A program made the position numbers and the translations under genes. DNA of 64,000 nt from Streptomyces apocyni (GTDB taxonomy: Bacteria; Actinomycetota; Actinomycetes; Streptomycetales; Streptomycetaceae). Where the stretch lies: NCBI RefSeq assembly GCF_009739465.1, contig NZ_WHOM01000044.1:1-64000 (forward strand), in the 5' to 3' direction. Shown here in pieces: positions 33,596 through 41,833 of this stretch (the stretch's first letter is position 1; every line of letters begins with the position of its first letter). A model generated the notes under the pieces. It was not told the DNA's origin. It ran no database searches and saw only the letters and a list, made by a program, of their open reading frames with translations.

Positions 33596-33763
33596 GTCGC
33601 TCCTCTTTGCAGAAACCCGGCTGACACCGCCGGTCAGCGGCGACAACGTTTTCCCTGTCCGTTCCATTCGTCAATGGCGTGGGCGGGCCGAGGCCTGATC
33701 GATGCAGCCTGAATCAGCTCAAAGATCTTGCGTGAGAGGTATTGACATGCTTGATGAACTGGA

Positions 33764-33777
33764 CTGATGCGCTTAAG
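33764..33777. promoter_or_regulatory. Degenerate LacI-type operator
   Basis: CTGATGCGCTTAAG, 10 of 14 positions palindromic, sharing the core TGCGCT with the site at 33895. It is the copy closest to the middle of the intergenic region. Confidence 0.4.
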
Positions 33778-33870
33778 TTTCGAACCCCGTCCCGGTGATA
33801 TCAGTTTGATAACGGTTGACTTGATGGTGAGGGGTTGGCATTCGGCCGTATGAGGTGTTGGGTGGAGGAC

Positions 33871-33884
33871 CTAACGCGGTTTAG
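33871..33884. promoter_or_regulatory. LacI-type operator 1
   Basis: CTAACGCGGTTTAG with perfect CTAA/TTAG outer arms. It lies 36 bases before the repressor ATG, 24 bases centre to centre from the next site. Confidence 0.6.
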
Positions 33885-33894
33885 CTCAGTGTGA

Positions 33895-33908
33895 CTAATG
33901 CGCTTTAG
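33895..33908. promoter_or_regulatory. LacI-type operator 2
   Basis: CTAATGCGCTTTAG, 12 of 14 positions palindromic. It abuts the CTGGAGG ribosome site of the repressor gene, as expected for autorepression. Confidence 0.65.
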
Positions 33909-33919
33909 CTGGAGGATTC

Positions 33920-35047
33920 ATGGACGACGACGCGGGCGCGACGCCCGACGGCGCCGAGGCGGCGACGCGCCGTCCCGTACCCGTACGCCGCCCGACGATG
34001 AAGGACATCGCCGAGCGCGCCGGGGTCTCCGCGTCCGCCGTCTCCTTCGCCCTCAACGACCGGGCGGGCGTGTCCCCCGCGACCCGGGCCCGGGTGCGCC
34101 GGGTCGCCGAGCAGCTCGGCTGGCAGCCCAACAGTGCCGCGCGGGCGCTGTCCGGTGAGCGTTCCGGCTGTGTGGGCCTCGTGCTGAACCGCCCCGCGCA
34201 GACGCTCGGCGTGGAGTCGTTCTTCCTCCAGCTCGTCTCCGGGATGCAGGAAGCCCTGTCCGCCCGCCATACGGCGCTGCTGTTCCAGGTGGTGCCGGAG
34301 ATGGCGGCGGAGTGCGAGCTGTACCGGCGGTGGTGGGCCGAGCACCGGGTCGACGGGGTGCTGATGGTCGACCCGCGCACCGACGACCCGCGCCCGGCGC
34401 TGCTGGAGTCACTCGGCCTGCCCGCCGTCGCCGTCGGTGGCCTCGCGCCGCGGCCGGACGCGTCCGAGGAACCTTGGCCGATCTCCAATGTCTGGGCCGA
34501 CGACGCCGCCGCGATGCGCTCGATCGTCGACCACCTGTACGGGCTCGGACACCGCCGTATCGTCCATATCGCCGGGCTGGCGGGGCTCGCCCACACCGAG
34601 CGCCGCATTCTGGCGCTGCGTTCGGAGGCGGAGCGGCTTGGCCTGCGGGCGGACCAGGTGCGGTCGGTGACCACCGACTACTCCGACACCGAGGGCGCCG
34701 AGGCGACGCGCCGGATGCTGGACGGCCCGCTGGCGCCGACGGCCCTGATTTACGACAACGACGTGATGGCCGTCGCCGGGGCGTCCGTGGCCACGGGGCG
34801 CGGGGTGTCCGTACCGCGGGAACTGTCCATCGTCGCCTGGGACGACTCCCCGCTGTGCCGGGTCACACACCCCCGGCTGACCTCGCTCGTCCGCGATACC
34901 GGTGGGTTTGGGCGACGGGCGGCCGAGGAGCTGCTCGCGCTCCTGGATGGTGGCCCGATCCGCCATGTGCAGGCTGAGTTGCCGAGGCTGGAGCTTCGCG
35001 ACAGTACGGCCGCACCTGCCGCGACGGCCGCGTCGGACCGTTCGTAG
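33920..35047 (+). CDS. LacI-family repressor of the glycan locus
   Basis: A 375-aa LacI/GalR regulator. After a 24-aa hydrophilic lead comes the HTH (TMKDIAERAGVSASAVSFALN, hinge helix PNSAARALSG), then a periplasmic-binding-type effector domain (GCVGLVLNRPAQTLG to PRLTSLVRDTGGFG). It is divergent from the binding-protein/permease/glycosidase operon, and paired palindromes lie immediately upstream of it. Effector inferred: mannose-containing N-glycan fragment or mannose. The ATG has CTGGAGG upstream. Confidence 0.92.
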   Translation: MDDDAGATPDGAEAATRRPVPVRRPTMKDIAERAGVSASAVSFALNDRAGVSPATRARVRRVAEQLGWQPNSAARALSGERSGCVGLVLNRPAQTLGVESFFLQLVSGMQEALSARHTALLFQVVPEMAAECELYRRWWAEHRVDGVLMVDPRTDDPRPALLESLGLPAVAVGGLAPRPDASEEPWPISNVWADDAAAMRSIVDHLYGLGHRRIVHIAGLAGLAHTERRILALRSEAERLGLRADQVRSVTTDYSDTEGAEATRRMLDGPLAPTALIYDNDVMAVAGASVATGRGVSVPRELSIVAWDDSPLCRVTHPRLTSLVRDTGGFGRRAAEELLALLDGGPIRHVQAELPRLELRDSTAAPAATAASDRS

Positions 35048-35060
35048 GCGCGTCCTACGA
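35042..35060. terminator. Small hairpin at convergent stops
   Basis: TCGTAGG and CCTACGA around a five-base loop. The two arms contain the stop codons of the LacI gene and of the opposite gene. Possibly a weak bidirectional terminator. Confidence 0.4.
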
Positions 35061-35873
35061 GCGGCGGCGCGGCTTGCCCCGCTTGGCGGGCTTCGCGGAC
35101 TTGGCGGACTTGGCGGACTTGGCAGCCTTGGGGCCGCCCGATCCGCGCTGCCCGCTCTTGCCGGCCGGCTTGCCCGCCGTGGCCTTGCGCCGGGTGCCGC
35201 TGCTGGCGCCGGTGTCGGAGCGCTTGCTCTTCTGCTGGGCGGCGGGCTCGGCCGGGGGCTGGGTGCGGCCCCTCGTACTGTTGACGGTCCGGCCCCGGAC
35301 GATCCCGATGAAGTCCTCCACCAGGTCGGTGGTCCTGGCCTCCGGCCACGACAGGGCGACGCGCGACACGGGGGCGTCCACGACCGGCCGGTACGTGAGG
35401 TCCCTGCGGTGGTGCAGGCGGGCGAGTGACTGCGGGACGACGAGGACACCCACACCCGCCGCCACCAGCTCGATCGCGTCCTCCGTCGTGGCGGGCCGCT
35501 CGATCGCGGGCTGCCCGGGCAGGCCCTCCCAGGTCAGGGTGTCGTCAAGCGGGTGCAGTACGACGTCGTCGGCCAGGTCGTCGATGGATACCTCATCGGC
35601 AGCCGCCACCAGGTGGTCCTTCGGGACCACGACGACCGTCGTCTCGGTGTAGAGCGGGATCGCGCTGAGATCCGTGCGGTCGACCGGCAGGCGTACGAAG
35701 CCCGCGTCCGCGCCAGCGTCTCGCAGCACGCCGAACGCTTCGGCGGCGGAAACCTGGAGCAGGGTCAGCGGGATGTCGGGCAGCCGCTCGTTCCAGATCC
35801 GCACCCATTTGGCGGGCGTCACTCCGGGGACGTAGGCGAGCCGGAACGAAGGGGTTACATCCGAGCCTGTCAC
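35055..35873 (-). CDS. LysR-type substrate-binding protein without HTH, with histone-like tail
   Basis: A 272-aa protein whose residues 8-195 are a LysR-type effector-binding domain (RLAYVPGVTPAKWVRIWNE, LHPLDD, AGVGVLVVPQSLARLHHR). The N-terminal winged HTH is absent: the frame begins eight residues before the domain, and the gap to the divergent gene is only 57 bases. Residues 200-272 are Lys/Arg/Ala/Ser/Gly-rich with S-A-K repeats, like an H1-type tail, and could bind DNA non-specifically. This architecture recurs in Streptomyces beside DUF5997 genes, as here. Function unknown. Confidence 0.8.
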   Translation of the reverse strand: MTGSDVTPSFRLAYVPGVTPAKWVRIWNERLPDIPLTLLQVSAAEAFGVLRDAGADAGFVRLPVDRTDLSAIPLYTETTVVVVPKDHLVAAADEVSIDDLADDVVLHPLDDTLTWEGLPGQPAIERPATTEDAIELVAAGVGVLVVPQSLARLHHRRDLTYRPVVDAPVSRVALSWPEARTTDLVEDFIGIVRGRTVNSTRGRTQPPAEPAAQQKSKRSDTGASSGTRRKATAGKPAGKSGQRGSGGPKAAKSAKSAKSAKPAKRGKPRRRS

Positions 35874-35930
35874 CTCGCCAGGCTACCCGGCGTGGTCAGA
35901 GGTCGCGCACATGCTCGATACCCTGGACAC

Positions 35931-36323
35931 ATGACGTCGCACCAGAGCACCCAGACCATGAAGCCCGCCACCGCGGCAAAGAAACTGGGTGTGTACCTCG
36001 AGGCCACCCCCGCCGAGTTCCAGGAGGGTGTCGTCTCGCGAGCCGAGCTGAACGCGCTGCAGGCCGATCCGCCCGCATGGCTGCGGGACCTGCGGCGCGA
36101 TGGCCCGCACCCCCGGCCCGTGGTCGCGGCGAAGCTGGGCGTCTCCATCGCGGGCCTCGCGCGTGGCGGGGTCACCGAGCCCCTCACCACGGAGCAGATC
36201 GAGGCGCTGAAGGAGGAGTTCCCCGCGTGGCTGCGCAAGGAGCGGGCCACCCAGGCGGAGGTCCGTCAGGAAGCGCAGCGGATCAAGGAGCGGGACGCGC
36301 AGCGGGCGGCCAAGGGCGACTGA
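35931..36323 (+). CDS. DUF5997 family protein
   Basis: A 130-aa hydrophilic protein: KPATAAKKLGVYLEATPAEF, then VSRAELNALQADPPAWLRDL, KLGVSIAGLARGGV, LTTEQIEALKEEFPAWLRKE and a Lys/Arg/Glu helical tail. The two similar PAWLR segments may reflect a short internal duplication. The family is actinobacterial and its role is not established. It is divergent from the HTH-less LysR-type gene with 57 bases between, so both may be controlled from one spot. Confidence 0.8.
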   Translation: MTSHQSTQTMKPATAAKKLGVYLEATPAEFQEGVVSRAELNALQADPPAWLRDLRRDGPHPRPVVAAKLGVSIAGLARGGVTEPLTTEQIEALKEEFPAWLRKERATQAEVRQEAQRIKERDAQRAAKGD

Positions 36324-36366
36324 CCGTAGGCCTGGCGCCGAGGGGCCGGGCCCCGGGCACCAACAC

Positions 36367-36378
36367 TTGAACGTTCAA
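36367..36378. promoter_or_regulatory. Perfect 12-base palindrome before the dioxygenase gene
   Basis: TTGAACGTTCAA, with a related half-site GTTGAAC about 40 bases further on, in the 119-base gap upstream of the LigB-type gene. It looks like a MarR-type operator, but no MarR gene is adjacent. Confidence 0.5.
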
Positions 36379-36442
36379 TCACCCTGAGGCATCCTGGAGT
36401 CTCATCGGTTTAAGGTTGAACTAACTGGTTTTGGGAGCCGTC

Positions 36443-37252
36443 ATGGACAGCAGCACGCGACGGGGCGCTCAGAGCGCGGCCCAGCAGCGCATGCCCGCCC
36501 TGTACCTCAGCCACGGTGCCCCGCCGCTCGCCGACGATTCCCTCTGGCCCGGCCAGCTCGCCGCCTGGTCCGCCGACCTGCCGCGGCCGAAGGCCGTCCT
36601 GATGGTCTCTGCGCACTGGGAAGAGGCCCCGCTCGCTCTCGGCGCCACCGAGACCGCGCCGCTCACGTACGACTTCTGGGGCTTCCCGGAGCGCTACTAC
36701 CAGGTGCGTTACCCCTCCCCCGGCGCTCCCGAGCTGGCTGACTCCGTACGCAAGCTGCTGCGGACGGCCGACACCCCCGTGCAGGACGTTCCAGACCGGG
36801 GTCTTGACCATGGTGCGTATGTGCCGCTCGTCGAGATGTACCCCGACGCCGACATCCCCGTACTGCAGATCTCGCTGCCCACGCTCGCCCCGCAGCGACT
36901 GATGGACATCGGGCGCAGGCTCGCGCCGCTGCGCGACGAGGGCGTACTGATCGTCGGCAGCGGCTTCTTCACGCACAACCTCGCGGCGCTACAGCACCCG
37001 GGGACACCCAGCTGGTCCGTGGAGTTCGACGACTGGGGGCGCGAGAAGCTGGCCGCTGGCGACATCGATTCCCTGCTCGACTTCGTCCACACCGCACCAG
37101 CCGGGCGGCTCGCTCACCCGCGCACCGAGCACTTCGCGCCGCTGTTCGTCACCCTCGGGGCGGCCGACGCCTCAGGTGAACTCGGCACCCAGCGGTCGGT
37201 CATCGACGGCTTCTGGGGCGGACTCGCCAAACGCTCCCTGCAGTTCGGCTGA
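36443..37252 (+). CDS. LigB/DODA-type extradiol dioxygenase
   Basis: A 269-aa class III (LigB superfamily) dioxygenase of the 4,5-DOPA-dioxygenase group. Metal and catalytic histidines lie in YLSHGAPPLADD (His24), MVSAHWE (His58), GLDHGAYVPLVEMYP (His123) and GSGFFTHNL. It would open a catechol-type ring; the substrate is unknown. ATG 36443 has GGGAG upstream. It is single, with its own palindrome-bearing promoter region, between two unrelated loci. Confidence 0.9.
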   Translation: MDSSTRRGAQSAAQQRMPALYLSHGAPPLADDSLWPGQLAAWSADLPRPKAVLMVSAHWEEAPLALGATETAPLTYDFWGFPERYYQVRYPSPGAPELADSVRKLLRTADTPVQDVPDRGLDHGAYVPLVEMYPDADIPVLQISLPTLAPQRLMDIGRRLAPLRDEGVLIVGSGFFTHNLAALQHPGTPSWSVEFDDWGREKLAAGDIDSLLDFVHTAPAGRLAHPRTEHFAPLFVTLGAADASGELGTQRSVIDGFWGGLAKRSLQFG

Positions 37253-37398
37253 CCCTGCCGCCTTCTCTCGCCCCGACGCGCGCCCGCCCGGAGACCACCG
37301 GAAGCGGAATGGTCACCGGGCGACCGGTGTTGAGCTCGAAGACCGATCTACGTCCGCGCGTGGGTATCGGCCGGAGCTACCGCGAGGGAAGGAAGCAC

Positions 37399-38223
37399 AT
37401 GGCTAAGCCGGGATCTCAGGGAGGGAGCGTGCACGCTACCCGTGTCTTCAGCGTCCAGCGCGCCTTCACCGAACTCGAAGGGCAGATGCACGGCCCCGGG
37501 GAACTGGCCGAGGCAACCGGACTCGACGACTCCACAGTCCATCGGATCCTCCAGTCCGGTATCTACGACGGCACGTTCGTCCGCGAGGCGCGGGGGCTGT
37601 ACCGGCTTGGCTCGGGGGCCGCACGGCTCGGCCTCAAAGCGCTCATGCACGAGCCCAACGCGGAGGTCGCGCACGCCGCGCTGGAGAAGTTACGCAAGGA
37701 CACCGACGGAGGTCTGGTGTTCCTCTTCGGCCTGGCACCGTTCAGCGGCGCTCGCAAGCAGTGTCTCGACATGGCCGTCGGCGACTCCGACCTGTCCGAA
37801 CTAGGCCTCAGCCACCGTACGTTGCTCCTGATGACGCAGTCCTTGCGTACGGGCGCCTCCGGCCAGGCCATCCTCGCCTACCTCCCCGAGGTGATCCAGG
37901 AGGAGGTGTTGGCCGAACCGTCGCGCGGGGAAGCGGAACGCGACTCACGGCTCGACGAGGCGGAGATGCTGGCCTCACTGAAGCAGGTGCGAGAACTGGG
38001 GGTCGCTACCGAGACGGAGGAGTGCATGCCCGGCTGGAGCTGCTGCGCCGCGCCGGTCAGCTGGGACGGAATCGTCATGGGGTCCGTGGCGGTCTTCAAA
38101 CCCAGGGCGGACATGCCCCGGTGGTCCGCCTCCATGATCCATACGATCAGAAGGGCCGCCGCCGAGTTCACCCAGACCGGCGACTGGGGCGGCTGGACGT
38201 CCAGGTCCCCTCGTACCGTGTGA
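37399..38223 (+). CDS. IclR-type regulator with a TTA codon
   Basis: A 274-aa protein with an N-terminal winged HTH (ATRVFSVQRAFTELEG, GELAEATGLDDSTVHRILQSG) and an IclR-like effector domain ending near PRWSASMIHTIRRAAAEF. ATG 37399 has GGAAGG upstream. Codon 98 (37690-37692) is TTA, the rare Leu codon that makes translation depend on the bldA tRNA in Streptomyces. It stands next to the polyketide cluster and is a good candidate for its pathway regulator (inference). Confidence 0.85.
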   Translation: MAKPGSQGGSVHATRVFSVQRAFTELEGQMHGPGELAEATGLDDSTVHRILQSGIYDGTFVREARGLYRLGSGAARLGLKALMHEPNAEVAHAALEKLRKDTDGGLVFLFGLAPFSGARKQCLDMAVGDSDLSELGLSHRTLLLMTQSLRTGASGQAILAYLPEVIQEEVLAEPSRGEAERDSRLDEAEMLASLKQVRELGVATETEECMPGWSCCAAPVSWDGIVMGSVAVFKPRADMPRWSASMIHTIRRAAAEFTQTGDWGGWTSRSPRTV

Positions 38224-38256
38224 GCCGTCCCCGCCCTTTCCTCGCCCCCGTCCTCC

Positions 38257-38284
38257 CCGCCCCGTCGCCGCGACAACGGGGCGG
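38257..38284. terminator. Hairpin between convergent IclR and P450 genes
   Basis: CCGCCCCGT pairs perfectly with ACGGGGCGG around a ten-base loop in the 74-base convergent gap. Confidence 0.6.
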
Positions 38285-38297
38285 TCGGTGACTCCGT

Positions 38298-39749
38298 CTA
38301 CGCCTGCTGGCCCGTCCCGCCGGTGACGGGACAGCTGAGCGCCTCCGCCGCGGAGGTCTCCCCGGTGGCCGGGGCCCGATCCGGTGACGTCCACACCACG
38401 CGCTCGCGCGAGGTCAGGCGCACCATCACATCCTTCAAGGGGCGCAGCGAGATCACCGGCGAGCCATACCGCAGCGCATGGCCGGGGATCATGCTGACCT
38501 TGAACCGCTGGTTGATCATCGCCACGATCGTCCGCAGTTCCAGCAGCGCCATGGAATTCCCGACGCACTGGCGCGGCCCCGCGCCAAAGGGAAAGTACGC
38601 CATGCGTGGCCGCTCCCTTACGGCAGAGGGCGTGAATCGGCTGGGGTCGAAGGCCAGCGGGTTGTCCCAGTAGCGGGGGTTGTGGTGCGACACCAGCGGT
38701 GAGAGGAGGACCGAGGACCCCGCCTCGATCGCGTATCCGTCCAGGGTGTCCGGGCCGGCCGCGGCGCGCGGGAAGATCCAGATGGGCGGGTGCATGCGCA
38801 GGCTCTCGTCCACGACCCGCTGCGTGTACGCGAGTGCGTCGGCGTTCTCCGCATCGGGCGGCCCGCCGCCCAGGACGCGCTCGACCTCGCTGTCCAGCTC
38901 TTCTTGTACGGAAGGGTGGTTGGCGATGGACAGGAGCGTCCAGCAAAGCGACACCGCGGTCGTCTCGTGGCCCGCCAGATAGATGGTCAGCAGCTCATCC
39001 CGGATCTGCTGGTCCGTCCAGGGCTGGCCCGTGGCCGGGTCCTCGGCCTGTTCCATCAGGGAGATCAGCGGTCCTTCGCCGGTGCGCGCATGGCTGCCCC
39101 GCACATCGGCGACGATCTTGTCGAAGACCTGGTGAATACGGGTGATCTTGCGTTTGCGGTCGGTCGGCAGCCAGGAGGGCAGCATCTCGGATGCCGTACC
39201 GCGCCGGAACATCACCTCGACCACATCGTCGACGATCAGCTTGAGCACCCGGGACGAGGGTTTGATGTCGTACGCGAACAGCGAGCGGCTCAGCGTGACG
39301 AGGGTGAGCTTGAGCATCTCGGCCATCAGGTCCACGGGCTCGCCGCGCTGGGCCTTGACCTCCCACTCGTCGAGCATCTCGTGGGTGGCCCGCACGACGT
39401 TCGGGATGATGTCGAGGACGGCGTTCTTCAGGAACACCGGCTGGACCGCCCGTCGGTGCCCGCGCCAGAACTCGCCGTCCGAGGTGAGCAGCCCCTTGCC
39501 CATGACCACGCCGAACTGCTCGTACAGGGGGCCGCGCACGTAGTTTCCGTGATTCTTCACCAGCACCTGGTGCACCGCGTCGGGCCCGGTGACCTGGTGG
39601 ACCGTCATCGGGCCGAGCCGCATGCGCACGACATCGCCGTAGTCACGTTGCAGACCCAGCAGGAACTCGGCGGTGTTGCCGCGCCAGGAACCGAGGCTGC
39701 CCAGCAGAGGGACGCCCTTGGGGCCAGGGGCGACGGCGGCTGTGCTCAT
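38298..39749 (-). CDS. Cytochrome P450
   Basis: A 483-aa soluble P450. I-helix oxygen motif AGHETT (259-264), K-helix ESLR (315-318), PERF-like FDPSRF, and heme loop FGAGPRQCVG with Cys395. The KNHGNYVRGPLYEQF and LTSDGEFWRGHRR regions and the length resemble the eukaryote-like CYP102/CYP4 branch, members of which often hydroxylate fatty chains. That would suit a product of the neighbouring fatty-acid-like synthase (inference). Its start overlaps the stop of the SDR gene (ATGA). Confidence 0.92.
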   Translation of the reverse strand: MSTAAVAPGPKGVPLLGSLGSWRGNTAEFLLGLQRDYGDVVRMRLGPMTVHQVTGPDAVHQVLVKNHGNYVRGPLYEQFGVVMGKGLLTSDGEFWRGHRRAVQPVFLKNAVLDIIPNVVRATHEMLDEWEVKAQRGEPVDLMAEMLKLTLVTLSRSLFAYDIKPSSRVLKLIVDDVVEVMFRRGTASEMLPSWLPTDRKRKITRIHQVFDKIVADVRGSHARTGEGPLISLMEQAEDPATGQPWTDQQIRDELLTIYLAGHETTAVSLCWTLLSIANHPSVQEELDSEVERVLGGGPPDAENADALAYTQRVVDESLRMHPPIWIFPRAAAGPDTLDGYAIEAGSSVLLSPLVSHHNPRYWDNPLAFDPSRFTPSAVRERPRMAYFPFGAGPRQCVGNSMALLELRTIVAMINQRFKVSMIPGHALRYGSPVISLRPLKDVMVRLTSRERVVWTSPDRAPATGETSAAEALSCPVTGGTGQQA

Positions 39750-40672
39750 GACTTGTCTCCTTGGTGTCGTGGCTGTCGGGGCTCTGGCCCCACCCGCGGG
39801 ACCGGCCTGCGGCCGGTGTTCCGGGGCACCGGGAACGCGCGCCGCACGAAGAGGTTGTCGAAGACGACGTCCGGGGCCAGCCGCCGCAGGGCGAGGGTGC
39901 TGTGGGCGAGGAAACCGACCGGGTAGCGGGCACGCGGGCGCGGGCTGCGGGCCACGCGTTCCACGGTGCGGGCGACGTCGTCAGCCTGGATCGCGAAGGT
40001 GCCGGCGAGGGTGCGGCGGCTGCCCGTGTAGATCGCGTCGAAATACTCGGCCGTACGGCTGCGGAACTCCGCGTAATCCTCGCTCACGGGCTTGAAGTTC
40101 GCGATGTACGTGGCGCCGAACTCGGTGGTGCGCACGGGACCCGGCTCGATGAGGGCGACCCGGACCCCGAAAGCGGCTGTCTCCAGCCGCAGCGCGTCGC
40201 TCAGTGCCTCGACCGCGTGCTTGGACGCCTGGTACACGCCGCCCCCCGGGACCGCGTAACGGCCGAAGATCGAGGAGACGTTGACAATGGTCCCGCTGCG
40301 CGCGGCGCGCATCGCGGGAAGCACCAGCTGGCTGAGCCTGGCAAGACCGAAGACATTGGTCTCGAACTGCCGCCGCATGTCGTCGAGACCGGCCTCCTCC
40401 ACCACACCGGAGAGTGCGTACCCCGCGCTGTTGACCAGCACCCCGACCGCACCGTGCGCCGCTTCGACCGTATCGACGGCCTCACGCATGCTCTCTTCGT
40501 CCGTGACGTCCAGCCGCAGGGTCCTGATGCCCTCGTCTGCGAGCGGCTTGAGGGTCTTTGGCCTGCGCGCCGTGGCGTAGACGGTCATTCCCGACCGGTG
40601 CATCCGCAGGGCACAGGCGCGGCCGATGCCGGAGGAACAACCGGTGATCAGCACGGATGGTGGTGCTGTCAT
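39746..40672 (-). CDS. Short-chain dehydrogenase/reductase
   Basis: A 308-aa classical SDR: cofactor motif TGCSSGIG at 10-17, NSAG at 81-84, catalytic Ser near 134 and YQASK (Tyr147, Lys151). The C-terminus is longer than usual, with a basic tail. Likely oxidises or reduces a hydroxyl/ketone of the polyketide. ATG 40672 has AAGGAG upstream. Coupled to the P450 by a four-base overlap. Confidence 0.9.
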   Translation of the reverse strand: MTAPPSVLITGCSSGIGRACALRMHRSGMTVYATARRPKTLKPLADEGIRTLRLDVTDEESMREAVDTVEAAHGAVGVLVNSAGYALSGVVEEAGLDDMRRQFETNVFGLARLSQLVLPAMRAARSGTIVNVSSIFGRYAVPGGGVYQASKHAVEALSDALRLETAAFGVRVALIEPGPVRTTEFGATYIANFKPVSEDYAEFRSRTAEYFDAIYTGSRRTLAGTFAIQADDVARTVERVARSPRPRARYPVGFLAHSTLALRRLAPDVVFDNLFVRRAFPVPRNTGRRPVPRVGPEPRQPRHQGDKS

Positions 40673-40799
40673 TACCTTCTCCTTCTCGCTACCTCGACTG
40701 AAATTCCAATACCGTGGTATCAATGGTCACGCCGCAGGGCATCATTCGGGGAGGCATGTTGCTTTCACATTCGCCTCCCCCTTCGAAGGGAGCTGTTCC

Positions 40800-41279
40800 G
40801 TGTACCACCGAATCGTCAAGTTAAAGCTGCGCAAGGCATTCGCCGACATCAATGCAGGGAATTGGCAGTCCATGGTGGACACCTTGGCACCGAAATTCAC
40901 GTACGTGTTCTACGGGGAGCACGCGCTCTCGGGCGAGCGCCATACGGTCGAGGCGATGAGCCTGTGGTGGCAGCGGGTCTTCAGGCTGATCCCCGACGCT
41001 GATTTCGAGCCGTTGGAGATCATCGTTTCCGGCGGCCCCTGGCTGACCAAGGTCGCCACTCGGGTACGGATCGGCGGACCTCTCCCGGACGGCAGCCGCT
41101 ACGACAACACCATGACCCAGTTCCTGTACCTCAAGTGGGGCAGGATCACCGAGATCCACACGCTGGAGGACACCGTCGTCCTCCAGCGCGCACTGGACGC
41201 GATCGCCGCCGGCGGCAACGCGGAGGCCCATGCCGAACCGATCACGGATGAGTACGCGCGCTCCGTCCGGCACGGCTGA
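40800..41279 (+). CDS. NTF2/SnoaL-like protein with a TTA codon
   Basis: A 159-aa protein of the NTF2-like/SnoaL fold: KAFADINAGNWQSMVDTLAP, VEAMSLWWQRVFRLIPDADF, TQFLYLKWGRITEIHTLED. Such proteins act as polyketide cyclases, epimerases or hydrolases, or have no known activity. GTG 40800 has AAGGGAG eight bases upstream. Codon 8 (40821-40823) is TTA, so expression should need bldA tRNA. It runs opposite to most genes of the cluster and is convergent with a second NTF2-like gene. Confidence 0.85.
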   Translation: MYHRIVKLKLRKAFADINAGNWQSMVDTLAPKFTYVFYGEHALSGERHTVEAMSLWWQRVFRLIPDADFEPLEIIVSGGPWLTKVATRVRIGGPLPDGSRYDNTMTQFLYLKWGRITEIHTLEDTVVLQRALDAIAAGGNAEAHAEPITDEYARSVRHG

Positions 41280-41300
41280 GGCCCGGCGCCTGCCCCGCGA

Positions 41301-41328
41301 GGCCCCGGCGCCCGGCGGCGCCGGGGCC
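41301..41328. terminator. Perfect hairpin between the two NTF2-like genes
   Basis: A 12-base arm GGCCCCGGCGCC, four-base loop and perfect complementary arm, in the 56-base convergent gap. Works for both strands. Confidence 0.8.
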
Positions 41329-41335
41329 TTCGCTG

Positions 41336-41755
41336 TCAGCCCAACGCCCCGAGCTGCTTGGCCAGTTCGAGGCCATCCAGCGAGAACCAGCTCTCCACGA
41401 TCAGCCCGTCGTCAAACGCGTCGATGACGATGCCGCTGACGGCGAACTCCCGCCCGAGCGGCGGCACTCCCTCATAGGGCTCTCCGGTGTGCGTACCCCT
41501 CGCGGTGAACCGGCTGACGACCTTGTCGCCTTCCAGGATCCAGTCATCGACCGTCACCTGGAGGTCGGGGAAGGAGGCGCGCTGGAGCCGCACCCACTCC
41601 TTCAGGTGCTCCACGCCCTCCTTGCCGTTGGGGGCGGTGCCGTGGCTGATGTGCCCGTCACCCGCACCCTCGTAGATGACGTCGAGGTTCCCCTTGTTGA
41701 GGCACTCCTCGTAATAGCGCTCCAGCACGGCCTTGTTCTTCAGCAGGTCCGACAT
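41336..41755 (-). CDS. SnoaL-like ester cyclase-type protein
   Basis: A 139-aa NTF2-like protein: LERYYEECLNKGNLDVIYEG, GKEGVEHLKEWVRLQRASFPD, VVSRFTARGTHTGEP and DGLIVESWFSLDGLELAKQLG. This is the SnoaL/ester-cyclase pattern with a polar cavity. It may close a ring on, or bind, the polyketide of this cluster (inference). ATG 41755 has GGGAG upstream. Confidence 0.87.
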   Translation of the reverse strand: MSDLLKNKAVLERYYEECLNKGNLDVIYEGAGDGHISHGTAPNGKEGVEHLKEWVRLQRASFPDLQVTVDDWILEGDKVVSRFTARGTHTGEPYEGVPPLGREFAVSGIVIDAFDDGLIVESWFSLDGLELAKQLGALG

Positions 41756-41833
41756 ATCAACACTCTCCCATATCTCTCGACATCTTCTCTTCGTCACGTC
41801 TTCGTCACGAAACGACTGCTCGAAAGGATTCGG

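Larger units (their letters stand above)
33596..33919. promoter_or_regulatory. Divergent control region of the glycan locus
   Basis: 324 bases without a gene, clearly less GC-rich than its surroundings. It holds three CTAA-N6-TTAG-like sites (33764, 33871, 33895; the first degenerate), a GACAACGTTTTC near-palindrome at 33642-33653 just upstream of the binding-protein gene, and a TTGACA hexamer near 33743 that could be a -35 box. It must carry promoters for both directions. Confidence 0.6.
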
